Shown: piece by piece, positions 9,833 through 19,346 of the stretch
Numbering within the stretch: the first letter of the stretch is position 1
Layout: the number at the start of each line of letters is the position of its first letter
DNA from: Chitinophagaceae bacterium
GTDB lineage: Bacteria > Bacteroidota > Bacteroidia > Chitinophagales > Chitinophagaceae
Direction of reading: 5' to 3'
Assembly: GCA_023957575.1 (NCBI GenBank)
Contig: JAMLGU010000007.1
Span: forward strand, 62,001 to 126,000
DNA: 64,000 nucleotides
Made by a program: the position numbers and the translations under genes
The notes under the pieces: generated by a model
Seen by the model: only the letters and a program-made list of their open reading frames with translations
Databases searched by the model: none
Told to the model about the DNA's origin: nothing

Positions 9833-10666
9833 CTATATTTCATTATCCTCTTCTATAAAAGGATGTTTCATTAGGCTCATAAAATCTTCATCCTTTTCAT
9901 TGGGATAGTGCCTGTCAAGGCCATACCTAAGCTCCGAAACAGGCAATGTACTGAAAGTGCCTAAGAGCCTGTCCCAGATGGAAAATACTGCACCGTAATT
10001 GGTATCGGTATAAGGTTGTTTCCAATGGTGGTGTACCTTGTGCATATTGGGCGAAATTAAAAAATAGCTCAAAAATTTGTCTAAGCTTGCGGGCAGGCTG
10101 ATGTTGGCATGTGTAAATGCAGTGGCCACAACCACTAATGTCTGATATATCATCACCGAATACATTGGTGCGCCGCTTATAAAAATCAAAATCAAAAAGA
10201 AAACACCTCTCAACAGGCTATCGCCCGGATGATGGCGCAAACCCGTCGTCACATCTACTTTATTGTCACTGTGGTGAATAAGATGATACCGCCACAGATA
10301 AGGATTTTTGTGCATCACCCAATGTACTAACCAACTGCTGAAATCGAGCGCCAGCACACCAATAATAATAGCGCCCCAAACGCCAACCTGAAACCAATAC
10401 ACCAATCCCCAGTTGGCTGCACGGCACCAGTCGGAGAGCAACACAATAAACACTGCCAACCCTGTATGAATGACCAGATGTATGATTGTGAAACCAAAAT
10501 TAACCAAGGCGTGATTCAATTTCGTTTTGCGATACCTGAGCCCTACCAGTGGAATGGCTCCTTCAAGTATCCAGAAGAATACAAGGCCGGCAACAAGCAG
10601 CGCCATGCGCTCGCCGGGGCGCTGGTGAAGTGTTGAAAAATAGTCAATAAAGCGCTCTAAGGTCAT
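9833..10666 (-). CDS. Sterol desaturase / fatty acid hydroxylase family protein
   Basis: Integral-membrane di-iron oxygenase of 277 residues. It has four or so hydrophobic helices and the histidine clusters of the family: HWVMH, then LWRYHLIHHSD, HHPGD, and near the C-terminus NMHKVHHHWKQPYTDTNYG. In Bacteroidetes such proteins hydroxylate or desaturate lipids; the substrate cannot be read from sequence. It is preceded at 12 bases by the DUF2007 gene on the same strand and probably shares its transcript. Confidence 0.85.
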   Translation of the reverse strand: MTLERFIDYFSTLHQRPGERMALLVAGLVFFWILEGAIPLVGLRYRKTKLNHALVNFGFTIIHLVIHTGLAVFIVLLSDWCRAANWGLVYWFQVGVWGAIIIGVLALDFSSWLVHWVMHKNPYLWRYHLIHHSDNKVDVTTGLRHHPGDSLLRGVFFLILIFISGAPMYSVMIYQTLVVVATAFTHANISLPASLDKFLSYFLISPNMHKVHHHWKQPYTDTNYGAVFSIWDRLLGTFSTLPVSELRYGLDRHYPNEKDEDFMSLMKHPFIEEDNEI

Positions 10667-10678
10667 AAATTTTATATT

Positions 10679-11071
10679 TTATTCAAATTCGTTTCCACAA
10701 TCAAGGCAATGGTACATTTTACAAATAGAATCATCAGATGCCGACTCCAAAACAGCATGAGCAATGGCGCTCAACCAGCTTGCATTCTTTGGGGTGGCAG
10801 TAATGCACTCAATATTTGATGAACCACAATCGGGACAAATACGTTCAGCTGCTGTTTCATTTTCTGTACTGGCAAGTATCTCAATGGCTCGTTCTTTTTG
10901 TGCCTCAGCCACCATCAATTTTATTCCGCCCACTGCATTGGTAATTCCCGGATATATGGAAACCGTATTTTCATCCTTCAGCACACAACTAATATTTGCA
11001 TCCTCCAACATTCCCATTGCCAGATGTGCATCTATATATGTGTGATATATTCCTACTATTACATATTTCAT
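10679..11071 (-). CDS. DUF2007-type protein with C-terminal zinc ribbon
   Basis: Small cytoplasmic protein of 130 residues. The N-terminal 70 residues (YHTYIDAHLAMGMLEDANIS, then a segment ending GGIKLMVAEAQKERAIEIL) match the DUF2007 'putative signal transducing protein' fold. The C-terminal part has four cysteines in two pairs, CPDCGSSNIEC and CLDCGNEFE, a likely zinc ribbon. Twelve bases separate it from the sterol-desaturase-family gene downstream. Function unknown. Confidence 0.75.
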   Translation of the reverse strand: MKYVIVGIYHTYIDAHLAMGMLEDANISCVLKDENTVSIYPGITNAVGGIKLMVAEAQKERAIEILASTENETAAERICPDCGSSNIECITATPKNASWLSAIAHAVLESASDDSICKMYHCLDCGNEFE

Positions 11072-11155
11072 TTTCGATACCGGTTATATTATCTGAACTA
11101 AATTAAGGCTTTTAAATGAAATTGCAGATGGATAGAAAAAAGGAGGGCCGAAGAT

Positions 11156-12586
11156 TTATCTCTTTAGCCTCAGCTGAACCACATTTTCTATGTGCAGGGT
11201 ATGCGGAAACATATCTACAGGCTGCACTTTGGTTACTTCATACTTTTCGTTCAGTAAAGCCAGGTCGCGCGCCTGCGTTGCCGGGTTGCAGCTAACATAG
11301 ACCACCACCGGAGCAGCAATTTCATTAATCTTTTCAATCAGCATACCATGCATCCCGGCACGGGGCGGGTCGGTAATGATAACATCAGGATGGCCATGTT
11401 GTGCAAAGAATTCCTCAGTACAAATATCAATCACATCCCCCGCAAAAAATTGTGTTTTATTTTGCAAACCATTCAGCACTGCATTTTCTTTTGCGTCTTC
11501 AATTGCTTCTTCAATCAGCTCCACACCTATCACCCGACCTGCTTCCTTACTGCAAAATATGCCAATGCTGCCGGTGCCGCAATACAAATCATATAATACT
11601 TCTTTTCCGGTAAGTTCGGCAAAATCTCTGGCAACCTGATAGAGGCGTGTTGCCTGCTGAGTATTGGTTTGAAAAAAAGATTTCGGACCGATTTTAAATT
11701 GAAATTCATCTAACTTTTCAATCACATAGCCTTTTCCATAATATATTTCAGGATTGAGGTCATAGATGCTGTCATTCTGTTTGGTATTGATGGTGTATAG
11801 CAAAGAGGTAATATCAGGAAATCTTTGTAAAATAAAATCCAGCAATGCTTCCCTTTTCACCTTATCGTCATGACCAAGCATAATATTAGCCATCCACTCT
11901 CCGGTTTCACAAAGTCTAATCAATAAGGCTCGCAAAAAACCCTGATGGCTCCTTAAATTATAAAAAGAATAATCGTTTTCTTTTGCAAAGTTTTTAATAG
12001 CCAGCCTAAGTTCGTTGGTAGGTTCCTTTTGCAAATAGCATTTTTGAATGTCCACCACCTTGCTCCAAAACCCCCGCGCATGAAATCCGGCTGCCAAATC
12101 ACTTGTAGCCCCATTCAGTGTATCGGTCGCTTTCAGTTTTACAAACTCATCTTTGGGCACAAAGGCTTCTGTGCCAAAAGTGTATTCAATCTTGTTGCGG
12201 TAGTATTGGGTAGTAGCTGCACCAATTATAGGTTGAATTTCAGGCAGTTGTACCTTTGCAATTCTTTCAAGATTATCGGCCACCTGCTTTTGTTTATATT
12301 GTAGTTGTTTGTTGTAGGGAAGCATTTGCCACTGACATCCGCCACATACTCCAAAATGACTGCAAAAAGGCGTTACCCTTTCTTCAGAATAAGAAACATA
12401 CCTTATCGGGAATCCTTCCGCCCAATCCTTTTTGTTTTTTATCAGTCTGACAACCACCACATCGCCGGGCACAGCCTGTTCTACAAAAATGACCTTGCCA
12501 TCCACCTTTGCCAAAGATTTTCCTTCGGCAGCATAATCCTCTATCAGTATATTTTCAAGAACAATATCCTTTTTCTTTCTTGCCAT
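11156..12586 (-). CDS. rlmD: 23S rRNA (uracil-5-)-methyltransferase RlmD/RumA
   Basis: Transfers a methyl group from S-adenosylmethionine to a uracil of 23S rRNA. 476 residues. The N-terminal TRAM domain (residues about 5-60) is followed by the iron-sulfur cysteines in CSHFGVCGGCQW. The C-terminal methyltransferase shows KSFFQTNTQQATRLY, DLYCGTGSIGIF, the catalytic DPPRAGMH and the nucleophile Cys in YVSCNPATQARDL. Bacteroidetes often have one such enzyme covering more than one site, so the exact uracil is uncertain. It is divergent from the small winged-helix gene at 12662 with a 75-base AT-rich gap that probably holds both promoters. Confidence 0.92.
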   Translation of the reverse strand: MARKKKDIVLENILIEDYAAEGKSLAKVDGKVIFVEQAVPGDVVVVRLIKNKKDWAEGFPIRYVSYSEERVTPFCSHFGVCGGCQWQMLPYNKQLQYKQKQVADNLERIAKVQLPEIQPIIGAATTQYYRNKIEYTFGTEAFVPKDEFVKLKATDTLNGATSDLAAGFHARGFWSKVVDIQKCYLQKEPTNELRLAIKNFAKENDYSFYNLRSHQGFLRALLIRLCETGEWMANIMLGHDDKVKREALLDFILQRFPDITSLLYTINTKQNDSIYDLNPEIYYGKGYVIEKLDEFQFKIGPKSFFQTNTQQATRLYQVARDFAELTGKEVLYDLYCGTGSIGIFCSKEAGRVIGVELIEEAIEDAKENAVLNGLQNKTQFFAGDVIDICTEEFFAQHGHPDVIITDPPRAGMHGMLIEKINEIAAPVVVYVSCNPATQARDLALLNEKYEVTKVQPVDMFPHTLHIENVVQLRLKR

Positions 12587-12661
12587 TGGGCAAAAATAAA
12601 AAGATAATAGCAGGAGTACAGTTAAATGTTTTAAGTATTTTTACTCTTACAAATATTAAAT

Positions 12662-12841
12662 ATGGAAAATAAAGACAAAGTGCTGGCAACCATCAAAAAA
12701 GCGGGAAAGCCTGTTAGCGCTGGACAAGTTGCCGAAATGTCAGGCATTGACAGAAAAGAGGTTGATAAGGCCATGAAAACATTAAAAGAAAACGGCGACA
12801 TCATATCGCCCAAAAGATGTTATTGGGAAGCCAGAAAATAA
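12662..12841 (+). CDS. Small winged-helix DNA-binding-like protein
   Basis: A 59-residue protein starting ATG GAA AAT at 12662 and ending TAA at 12839-12841. The sequence [55 protein letters not shown] reads as a complete helix-turn-helix plus wing: helix 1, the '[16 protein letters not shown]' turn, recognition helix, and the strand pair around [12 protein letters not shown]. It abuts the ATG of the methyltransferase gene with no base between, so the two are almost certainly co-transcribed. The DNA-binding role is inferred from pattern; no function is assigned. Confidence 0.75.
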   Translation: MENKDKVLATIKKAGKPVSAGQVAEMSGIDRKEVDKAMKTLKENGDIISPKRCYWEARK

Positions 12842-13387
12842 ATGAATCCAACAGTTTATCTAAAAAAAATTGAAACCCCCATTGGCGCCATGATTGCCGG
12901 CGCTACCGATGAAGGTATCTGCCTGCTCGAATTTGAAAAACGTAAAATGCTGCCTTTAGAACTGAAACAATTATCAAAAGAACTGGGGGCAGCTATTTTG
13001 GAAGGCGAAAACCAGCATTTTAAGCAATTAGAGGCGGAGCTCAAAGATTATTTTTTGGGTAAACGAAAAGAATTTAAAGTGCCATTGGTGCTAATCGGTT
13101 CCGAATTTCAGAAAAAAGTGTGGCGGGTGCTGCTAACCATTCCTTATGGCAAAACCAGGTCTTACAAAGAGCAGGCTATCGCTATTGGAAATGCAGACGC
13201 TGTTCGTGCAGTAGCTCATGCCAACGGTATGAATAAAATTTCTATCATCATTCCCTGCCACAGAGTCATTGGTTCCAATGGGCAACTCGTGGGCTATGGT
13301 GGCGGGTTGTGGCGAAAAAAATATTTATTGGGCTTGGAGCAAAATAATGGTAAACAATTGAAACTGATAGAATTGGATGACGAGTGA
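12842..13387 (+). CDS. ogt: Methylated-DNA-protein cysteine S-methyltransferase
   Basis: Suicide DNA repair protein that takes alkyl groups from O6-alkylguanine onto its own cysteine. 181 residues. The active site IPCHRVIGSNGQLVGYGGG is complete, and the helix-turn-helix segment FQKKVWRVLLTIPYGKTRSY and the 'arginine finger' region ADAVRAVAHANG are present. The short N-terminal domain and absence of an Ada-type zinc domain make it Ogt-like. It follows the winged-helix gene directly (TAA then ATG). Confidence 0.94.
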   Translation: MNPTVYLKKIETPIGAMIAGATDEGICLLEFEKRKMLPLELKQLSKELGAAILEGENQHFKQLEAELKDYFLGKRKEFKVPLVLIGSEFQKKVWRVLLTIPYGKTRSYKEQAIAIGNADAVRAVAHANGMNKISIIIPCHRVIGSNGQLVGYGGGLWRKKYLLGLEQNNGKQLKLIELDDE

Positions 13388-13586
13388 GATAAAAACTGAA
13401 AATGAGGCAGCAGTAATTAGAAAAAATTTTTTTCACAAAAGGTTTAATGCTATTAATTGCTGTACAACGGTATGCAATTACCTATTAGTTTATTATGCCT
13501 AACCTTACTTTTTACCTCCCCCCCTCTCCTACTTTTCGCCTAAATAAATTGGGAGCCTTGGAGAAGTCGAAAATTTTTGCAGCCTT

Positions 13587-13590
13587 AATA
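13587..13590. repeat. Left target-site duplication AATA of the insertion sequence
   Basis: AATA precedes the left end of the insertion sequence at 13591 and occurs again directly after the right end at 15104-15107. A 4-base duplication in AT-rich DNA is weak evidence alone but matches the ends defined by the inverted repeats. Confidence 0.5.
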
Positions 13591-15103
13591 ACCCAAATTT
13601 AGCTTAGATTTTATACACTACACAGTTTTTCTAGCTGTAACCCATCAATGACGGCAAAAATTTGATGGTGTAATTTTTTTTATTTTACTTTGTAGTGTAT
13701 AAAATGTACATTACATGGCTTTTATTAGAAAAATAAAAAAAGGAGATGCCACCTATCTTGCAAAGGTTGAGTCCTATAGAGAAGGAGGAAAGGTAAAGCA
13801 GCGAGTACTTGAGTATGTTGGCAAAGAAGAAAATGGCGTACCAATTCAAAAGATAGATATCAATAAGATAGAAGTTGAGAATGTTAAGCAATATGCAGAT
13901 ATAACCATTCTGTATCAGTTAGCCTTAAATTAAATTAAATTATCTGTTGGGCAGGTATCATAAGCCAATTATGTACTTGCTCATTGCGCACCTGATTTAC
14001 TGCAAGGGAAGTATATTGAGGATATCCAGGTGGATAGAGAACTCAACTATCAAAGAAGTAATTGGGTTAGATGAGTTGACAAGCACAGAATGTTGTATGA
14101 TGCTCTGGATTATTTGGATGAATGTAATTTTGACACTTGTTGAGCAAAGTATTTTTGAATATTGGTTACAACTTGATCCTAGCGACAACAAAGCATTTGT
14201 GTTAGACGTAACGGATACTTATTATAACGGAAAACACGATCTCTCTACACAACGAGTAAAGATGGTAAAGTTTCCAAAACTTATTCAAATAGGGCTTGGC
14301 GTTAGTTTTGGAACGGATTTCCTATTTTTCACAAATCCTATAACGGAAATATTTCCAATATAAAAATTCTTGAGGACCTGTGAGTAATGGCGCAAAAAGG
14401 CATACCTACCGTAGTTATGGACAGAGGTTTTTATAGTGAATCCAATGTACTGGATCTGGATAAATTAAAAATGAAAATAATAGTCGGTGTAAAGCAATCA
14501 GCAGGAATAAAGAAAAACATTTTAGATAAGATAGAAAGAGATAAAATTTATGCAGCTAAGAATCAGGTAACCTTGAAAGATACTTTTGTATATGTACAGG
14601 AGGTAAAATTTCTTTTTGGGAAGATGATAGTAATATACAATCCTAAATATGAGGCATTGAAAGAGACAGGATGTTGGCCGACGAAGCGACAGATATTGAA
14701 GTAAAATATGTTGGATATTCATTAATATTCCACAACACCAAATTAAAGCGGATGAAGTGGTTAAAAAATATTTTGATAAAGATATAGTCGAAAGAAGCTT
14801 CCGGACAATGAAAGGTGATGTTCAGCTTCATCCCATAAGACTGTGGTTACCCAAAAGAGTTGATGCCCACATTAAAATTTGTTATTTATCCATGTGTCTG
14901 CTATCATTAATAAAATTCAGGTGTAAAAAAATAAGTGCATCACCGGGGGAAGTTATTCAGGATTTACAAACAATTTACAAAGTGAATCTGAAGCACTCCA
15001 AGACCAGACAAAAATTTACTAAGGTGGTAACCTTATCTAATCAGCAAAAAAATATTTTAAAGGCTTTAAAGTGTAGTGTATAAAATAGCCCCTAAATTTG
15101 GGT
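13591..15103 (+). mobile_element. Decayed DDE insertion sequence (IS1634/IS4-like), 1513 bp
   Basis: The ends are imperfect inverted repeats of about 33 bases. The left end begins ACCCAAATTTAG and reaches TTTTATACACTACAC at 13609-13623. The right end read from the other strand begins ACCCAAATTTAG and reaches the same TTTTATACACTACAC. A 4-base direct repeat AATA flanks the element. Inside is one transposase gene broken into pieces. The family name rests on transposase motifs, not on a database hit. Confidence 0.8.
13715..15083 (+). pseudogene. Broken DDE transposase of the 1.5-kb insertion sequence
   Basis: Four open pieces in shifting frames together resemble one transposase: 13715-13933 (N-terminus FIRKIKKGDATYLAKVESY), 13947-14363, 14387-14704 and 14757-15083. 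The first catalytic Asp is in FVLDVTDTYYNG, the second in VVMDRGFYSESN and the Glu in DIVERSFRTMKG, the DDE order of the IS4/IS1634 group. At least three frame changes or stops separate the pieces, so no active enzyme is made. The left and right ends are better kept than the gene. Confidence 0.85.
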
Positions 15104-15293
15104 AATAAGCTTTTTTTCTGAAAATAGCATCTTCACCCCGTGAAAGCCTGCATCCGGAAATTGAATGTGAAGTAAACTCAAATGATTTGCTACGTTATAA
15201 TTGGTCGCTTGCTTTCCACCTTCTTTGTTGGTTTTGAAAATCAGGTGTATAAATGAATTTAACGCTCAAAAATATTTTTTATAAATTGCGCTC

Positions 15294-16031
15294 ATGAAAT
15301 TAGATATTTTAGCTATCGGCGTACACCCGGATGATGTGGAACTATGTTGTTCCGGCGCTCTGATTAATGAAATAAAAGCCGGTAAAAAAGTAGGAATCGT
15401 GGACCTCACACAAGGAGAGCTTGGTACGCGGGGCACTATTGAAACCCGATATGAAGAAGCGGCTAATGCTGCACAAATAATGGGCGTGGCAATAAGAGAA
15501 AACCTGAAGATGAGGGACGGATTTTTCAAAAATGATGAAGAGCATCAGTTGAAACTGATTAAAGCGATAAGAAAATATAAACCCGAAATTGTGCTGGGCA
15601 ATGTGATGGCAGACCGCCACCCCGATCACGGCAGAGCCGGCCATCTGATTAATGACTCCTGTTTTCTTTCGGGACTGGCAAAAATTGAGACTTTTGACGA
15701 TGAAGGTCGTCCGCAGGAAAAATGGAGGCCTAAATATTTTTTTCAATACCTGCAGGACTGGTATCATGAACCTGAGCTTATTATTGACGTAACGGATGCC
15801 TTTGACCTGAAGATGCAGGCAATAGATGCCTATAAAACACAGGTACACACCAATGAAAGTGATACAGACGGTCCACAAACTTATATTTCCACCCCCGAGT
15901 TTAAAGAGGCCATTATAGCCAGATGCCGCCTCATGGGGAAGCGCATCGGAGTAAAGTACGCAGAAGGCTTCATCAGCAATAAGCACATCGGATTGAAAAA
16001 TTTTGATGCGCTTATTTTGAATGAAACATAA
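15294..16031 (+). CDS. bshB1: Bacillithiol biosynthesis deacetylase BshB1
   Basis: Zinc-dependent PIG-L/LmbE-family enzyme that removes the acetyl group from GlcNAc-malate in bacillithiol synthesis. 245 residues. The zinc/catalytic motif HPDD is in IGVHPDDVELCCSGAL, TQGELGTRG follows and the second metal-site segment is ADRHPDHGRAGHL. The tail GVKYAEGF is typical of BshB1. No other bsh gene is in the window. It lies downstream of the insertion sequence, with 190 bases of non-coding DNA between. Confidence 0.92.
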   Translation: MKLDILAIGVHPDDVELCCSGALINEIKAGKKVGIVDLTQGELGTRGTIETRYEEAANAAQIMGVAIRENLKMRDGFFKNDEEHQLKLIKAIRKYKPEIVLGNVMADRHPDHGRAGHLINDSCFLSGLAKIETFDDEGRPQEKWRPKYFFQYLQDWYHEPELIIDVTDAFDLKMQAIDAYKTQVHTNESDTDGPQTYISTPEFKEAIIARCRLMGKRIGVKYAEGFISNKHIGLKNFDALILNET

Positions 16032-16053
16032 TGATTCTGTTAGTGTTCAACTG

Positions 16054-17607
16054 TTAATTTAACCCTCCTTTACGGATGGGTGCCTGCATGGGCGGCCAGG
16101 GGATAATATTGCCCTTGCTGTCTTTTTCGGTAAGTTTTATCCTTTCCCGTGAAGCTTTTTCAGGATCTTCGCTGGCCATGTATGCCAGTACTGCCGAAAC
16201 TATAGCGCTGCGTTTTAAATCCTCAAAAACAATTTTATCATAAGTATCCAGATTGGTGTGCCAGGTAAGTGTGCTGTAATCCCAGTTGTTGGTTCCCATG
16301 TAATAGGCCGGCACACCGGCAGCTACAAAAGGCCCCTGATCCGATCCTCCGCCGGAGGGTGTTCCGGGGTAATAAGCCTGAATTTCATTTCTGAACTCAT
16401 CGGGGATGCCGCGTAGCCATCTTCCCAAATAATCGTAAGCATGAACAAATCCGGCAGCATTCAAGAAGTTAATTCTTCCGGTTCCCCCATCCTGATTAAA
16501 GACTGCCTGTATATTTTTTACAATTTCCGGATGGTCTTCAATAAAGGCTCTCGACCCGTTGATGCCCTGCTCTTCGGCGCCCCAATGCCCCGCTATGATG
16601 GTTCGTTTTGGGTTCGGACACCATTTCTTCAACAACCTCATGGCTTCCATCATTGAGATCACTCCTGTACCATTATCGGTTGCTCCTGTACCGCCATCCC
16701 ACGAATCGAGGTGGGCCGACAATACTACGTACTCATCAGGTTTTTCGCTCCCCTTAATACTGGCGATAGTATTGAAGGTGGGTTGCATCCCTGTTTCTTT
16801 TGAGTCGGTAAAAATTTTTACCACAGGCTTCTGTCCGGCTTCTACCAGCCGGTAAAGCAATCCATAATCTTCTTGCGAAATATCCACGTGTGGCGCCTTT
16901 CTGTTTTTGGTACCAAAAATTTTATTGGCGCCATTTGCAAAACTCCAATAGGATGAAATGATGCCAACAGCGCCGGCTCTTTCCAGTACGCTGTCAATGT
17001 TTTTAGGATTAAAACCTGTATTGGTTATTCTTTTTGCCCAAGCCTGAGTCTGTGTAGTACGGGTGGCTTTCATTTTTTCAAAATCTTCTTTTCGGGCATA
17101 TTTTTCCCAGTCATTATCTGTACGCCCGGTAGGCTGTAGCATACTTATCATCACTATTTTGCCTTTTACCTGAGGCAGTAATTTTGTAAAACTGATAGAA
17201 TCTGCTGCATAAGGAAGAAGCATTATCTCCGCAGAGATGCCTTCCTTAGGAGTTTTGGGGCTCCATGCCAACTGGATTCCATTAATGTTTTTTGTTCTTG
17301 GCGAAATCATTGTAATCTGAGACAGTCCGCGCTCCCATCCCCGCCATTCGCCCCATTGCTGATTTTCGGCAGCTATTCCCCAACTTTTGTATTTTTCTAC
17401 TACCCAATCGTGTGCTTTTTTCATTTGAGAAGAACCCACTAATCGTGGGCCGATGCCATCTATCAGTTCACGTCCTAATACTTCGAGTTGAGAGTTCTCC
17501 ATTGCATCTTTGCAAATGTTTTTTATTACTTCATGGCTTTGAGCAGATACATGCAGGCTGAAAATAAGCGCCACAAAAGCAGCAGTAAATCTTAGCATAA
17601 TCATCAT
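16054..17607 (-). CDS. M28 family zinc metallopeptidase, exported
   Basis: Secreted aminopeptidase-like protein of 517 residues with a signal peptide ending HVSAQ near residue 23. An inserted PA-like domain precedes the catalytic domain (about residues 120-265). The peptidase domain shows the M28 zinc site order: SAHLDSWDGGTGATDNGTGV with the first His and Asp, then the Glu pair in HWGAEEQGINGS, NQDGGTG, and the late His in LTWHTNLDTYDKI. It is convergent with bshB1. The ATG at residue 4 is an alternative start. The exact peptide specificity is unknown. Confidence 0.88.
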   Translation of the reverse strand: MMIMLRFTAAFVALIFSLHVSAQSHEVIKNICKDAMENSQLEVLGRELIDGIGPRLVGSSQMKKAHDWVVEKYKSWGIAAENQQWGEWRGWERGLSQITMISPRTKNINGIQLAWSPKTPKEGISAEIMLLPYAADSISFTKLLPQVKGKIVMISMLQPTGRTDNDWEKYARKEDFEKMKATRTTQTQAWAKRITNTGFNPKNIDSVLERAGAVGIISSYWSFANGANKIFGTKNRKAPHVDISQEDYGLLYRLVEAGQKPVVKIFTDSKETGMQPTFNTIASIKGSEKPDEYVVLSAHLDSWDGGTGATDNGTGVISMMEAMRLLKKWCPNPKRTIIAGHWGAEEQGINGSRAFIEDHPEIVKNIQAVFNQDGGTGRINFLNAAGFVHAYDYLGRWLRGIPDEFRNEIQAYYPGTPSGGGSDQGPFVAAGVPAYYMGTNNWDYSTLTWHTNLDTYDKIVFEDLKRSAIVSAVLAYMASEDPEKASRERIKLTEKDSKGNIIPWPPMQAPIRKGGLN

Positions 17608-17645
17608 TTTTATTTATTGGTAAAAAAGAAATATCCTTCCATTTA

Positions 17646-17678
17646 TTGCAAAGTAAATCAACTTTTGCTTTATCTTTG
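17646..17678 (+). promoter_or_regulatory. Possible pyrB promoter
   Basis: TATCTTTG at 17671-17678 matches the Bacteroidetes -7 consensus exactly, with TTG at 17646-17648 about 22 bases upstream as a weak -33 element. The start codon is only 7 bases after the -7 box, so the transcript would be nearly leaderless. Inference from consensus only. Confidence 0.35.
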
Positions 17679-17685
17679 ACTTTTA

Positions 17686-18612
17686 ATGAAGCTTTCCACC
17701 AAACATTTACTCGGTATTAAAGACCTCACAGTGGAGGATGTGAATCTTTTTCTGGATACCGCTGCACAATTTAAAGAAGTATTGCAAAGACCGGTAAAAA
17801 AAGTACCTTCTCTACGAGATGTTACCATCGTAAATCTTTTTTTTGAAAATTCGACACGCACCCGTATTTCTTTCGAATTGGCAGAAAAAAGACTTTCGGC
17901 AGATACAATCAATTTTACGGCCTCAGGTTCTTCGGTATCTAAGGGCGAAACCCTGCTCGATACAGTAAACAATATCCTCTCAATGAAAGTGGATATGGTA
18001 GTGATGCGCCATAGCGCCAGCGGTGCGCCCCATTTTCTGGCACAGCATATTCCGGCTGCAATCGTGAATGCCGGAGACGGAGTAAACGAACATCCTACTC
18101 AGGGATTACTTGACGCATTTTCAATTAAGGAAAAAATGGGTGCGCTTAAAGATGTGAAGGTGGCAATCATTGGTGATATTATGCATAGCAGGGTGGCAAT
18201 GAGTAATATCTATTTACTTAAGAAAATGGGTGCCAAGGTTACCGTGTGCGGGCCTCCAACGCTTATTCCAAAATATTTAAAAGAAGCATTTGGAGTAAAT
18301 GTAAGCTATAACTTAACAGAAACGCTCAACTGGTGCGATGTGGCTAATGTATTGCGCATTCAACTTGAACGGCAAAATCAGGTTCTGTTTTCTTCGCTGA
18401 GAGAATACAATCTGTCTTACGGTATCAGCCGAAGATTGCTGGAGCGCCTCAACAAGGATATAGTCATCATGCATCCCGGACCGATAAACAGGGGTGTGGA
18501 ACTGGATAGCGATGTGGCAGACAGTGGTCAATCCATCATTTTGCAGCAGGTAGAAAATGGCGTAGCCGTTAGAATGGCGGTTTTATATCTACTTTCTAAT
18601 AAAAATAACTAA
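17686..18612 (+). CDS. pyrB: Aspartate carbamoyltransferase catalytic subunit
   Basis: Second step of pyrimidine synthesis: carbamoyl phosphate plus aspartate to carbamoyl aspartate. 308 residues, normal. The carbamoyl-phosphate loop is FFENSTRTRISFE, followed by the SKGETLLDT segment, HPTQGLLDAFSI, and the aspartate-site HPGPINRGVE. No regulatory pyrI gene follows, as is common in Bacteroidetes with free catalytic trimers. pyrD lies elsewhere in the window on the other strand. Confidence 0.95.
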   Translation: MKLSTKHLLGIKDLTVEDVNLFLDTAAQFKEVLQRPVKKVPSLRDVTIVNLFFENSTRTRISFELAEKRLSADTINFTASGSSVSKGETLLDTVNNILSMKVDMVVMRHSASGAPHFLAQHIPAAIVNAGDGVNEHPTQGLLDAFSIKEKMGALKDVKVAIIGDIMHSRVAMSNIYLLKKMGAKVTVCGPPTLIPKYLKEAFGVNVSYNLTETLNWCDVANVLRIQLERQNQVLFSSLREYNLSYGISRRLLERLNKDIVIMHPGPINRGVELDSDVADSGQSIILQQVENGVAVRMAVLYLLSNKNN

Positions 18613-18743
18613 ATATTTTAATTTATTGTTTTATCTTGCTGCCCGTTTGATGAAATTAAGTCAATTAAATATTTTGGAAAAACAATAATTATATTAACTC
18701 CATAATCAAAAAATCAACTACTAAAAAGTAGAAAAACTATAGA

Positions 18744-19235
18744 ATGCCGAGAATTTGTTTATTTCCTGGAACATTTGACCCTATCACCCTTGGTCATGAA
18801 GATATTATTAACAGGGCTATCCCTTTATTTGATAAGATAATTGTAGGTATTGGTATTAATACCTCCAAAGGCCCGATGTTTACTCCCGAACAGCGATTGC
18901 ATTGGATAAATACCATTTACAAAGACAGCAATGTGGTGGAAGGAGCAATTTATGAAGGGTTGACCGTTAATTTTTGTAGAAAAATTGGGGCAAGGTTTAT
19001 TTTGCGTGGAATCAGGTATGTGAGCGATTTTGAATACGAAAAAACAATTGCCGATGCAAACAGAACCCTTGATAAAAACATAGAAACCGTTTTTCTGACA
19101 GGCGAACCCAAATATACCTCTGTGGCATCCACTATTGTGAGAGATATTATAAAGAATGGTGGGGATGCCAGTCCGTTTTTATCGGATGAAGTTTTTTCCT
19201 CTTTAAAGGATATTGAAATAGCCCACGAAAAATGA
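18744..19235 (+). CDS. coaD: Phosphopantetheine adenylyltransferase
   Basis: Penultimate step of coenzyme A synthesis. 163 residues, normal. The nucleotidyltransferase signature FPGTFDPITLGHEDII is at the N-terminus with the TxGH motif, FILRGIRYVSDFEYE is the substrate-binding segment, and VASTIVRDIIKNGGD is the ATP-site helix. Start ATG at 18744 follows 131 bases of AT-rich leader after pyrB. Confidence 0.96.
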   Translation: MPRICLFPGTFDPITLGHEDIINRAIPLFDKIIVGIGINTSKGPMFTPEQRLHWINTIYKDSNVVEGAIYEGLTVNFCRKIGARFILRGIRYVSDFEYEKTIADANRTLDKNIETVFLTGEPKYTSVASTIVRDIIKNGGDASPFLSDEVFSSLKDIEIAHEK

Positions 19236-19346
19236 ATTTGACTTTATTTAAATTAAGTTTAAAAAATATTGAAAAACTGATTAATATCATAGCGTGATAG
19301 TAAACAAAATGATGTAACTTTAAAACCTTCAAAAAATATATCGAAT

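Noticed and set aside
12631..12813. 60-codon minus-strand frame
   Set aside because: Antisense shadow of the winged-helix gene at 12662-12841.
15104..15293. Gene disrupted by the insertion sequence at 13591-15103
   Set aside because: Removing the element joins a minus-strand frame of about 68 codons across the junction, but it lacks a start codon and known motifs; too weak to call.
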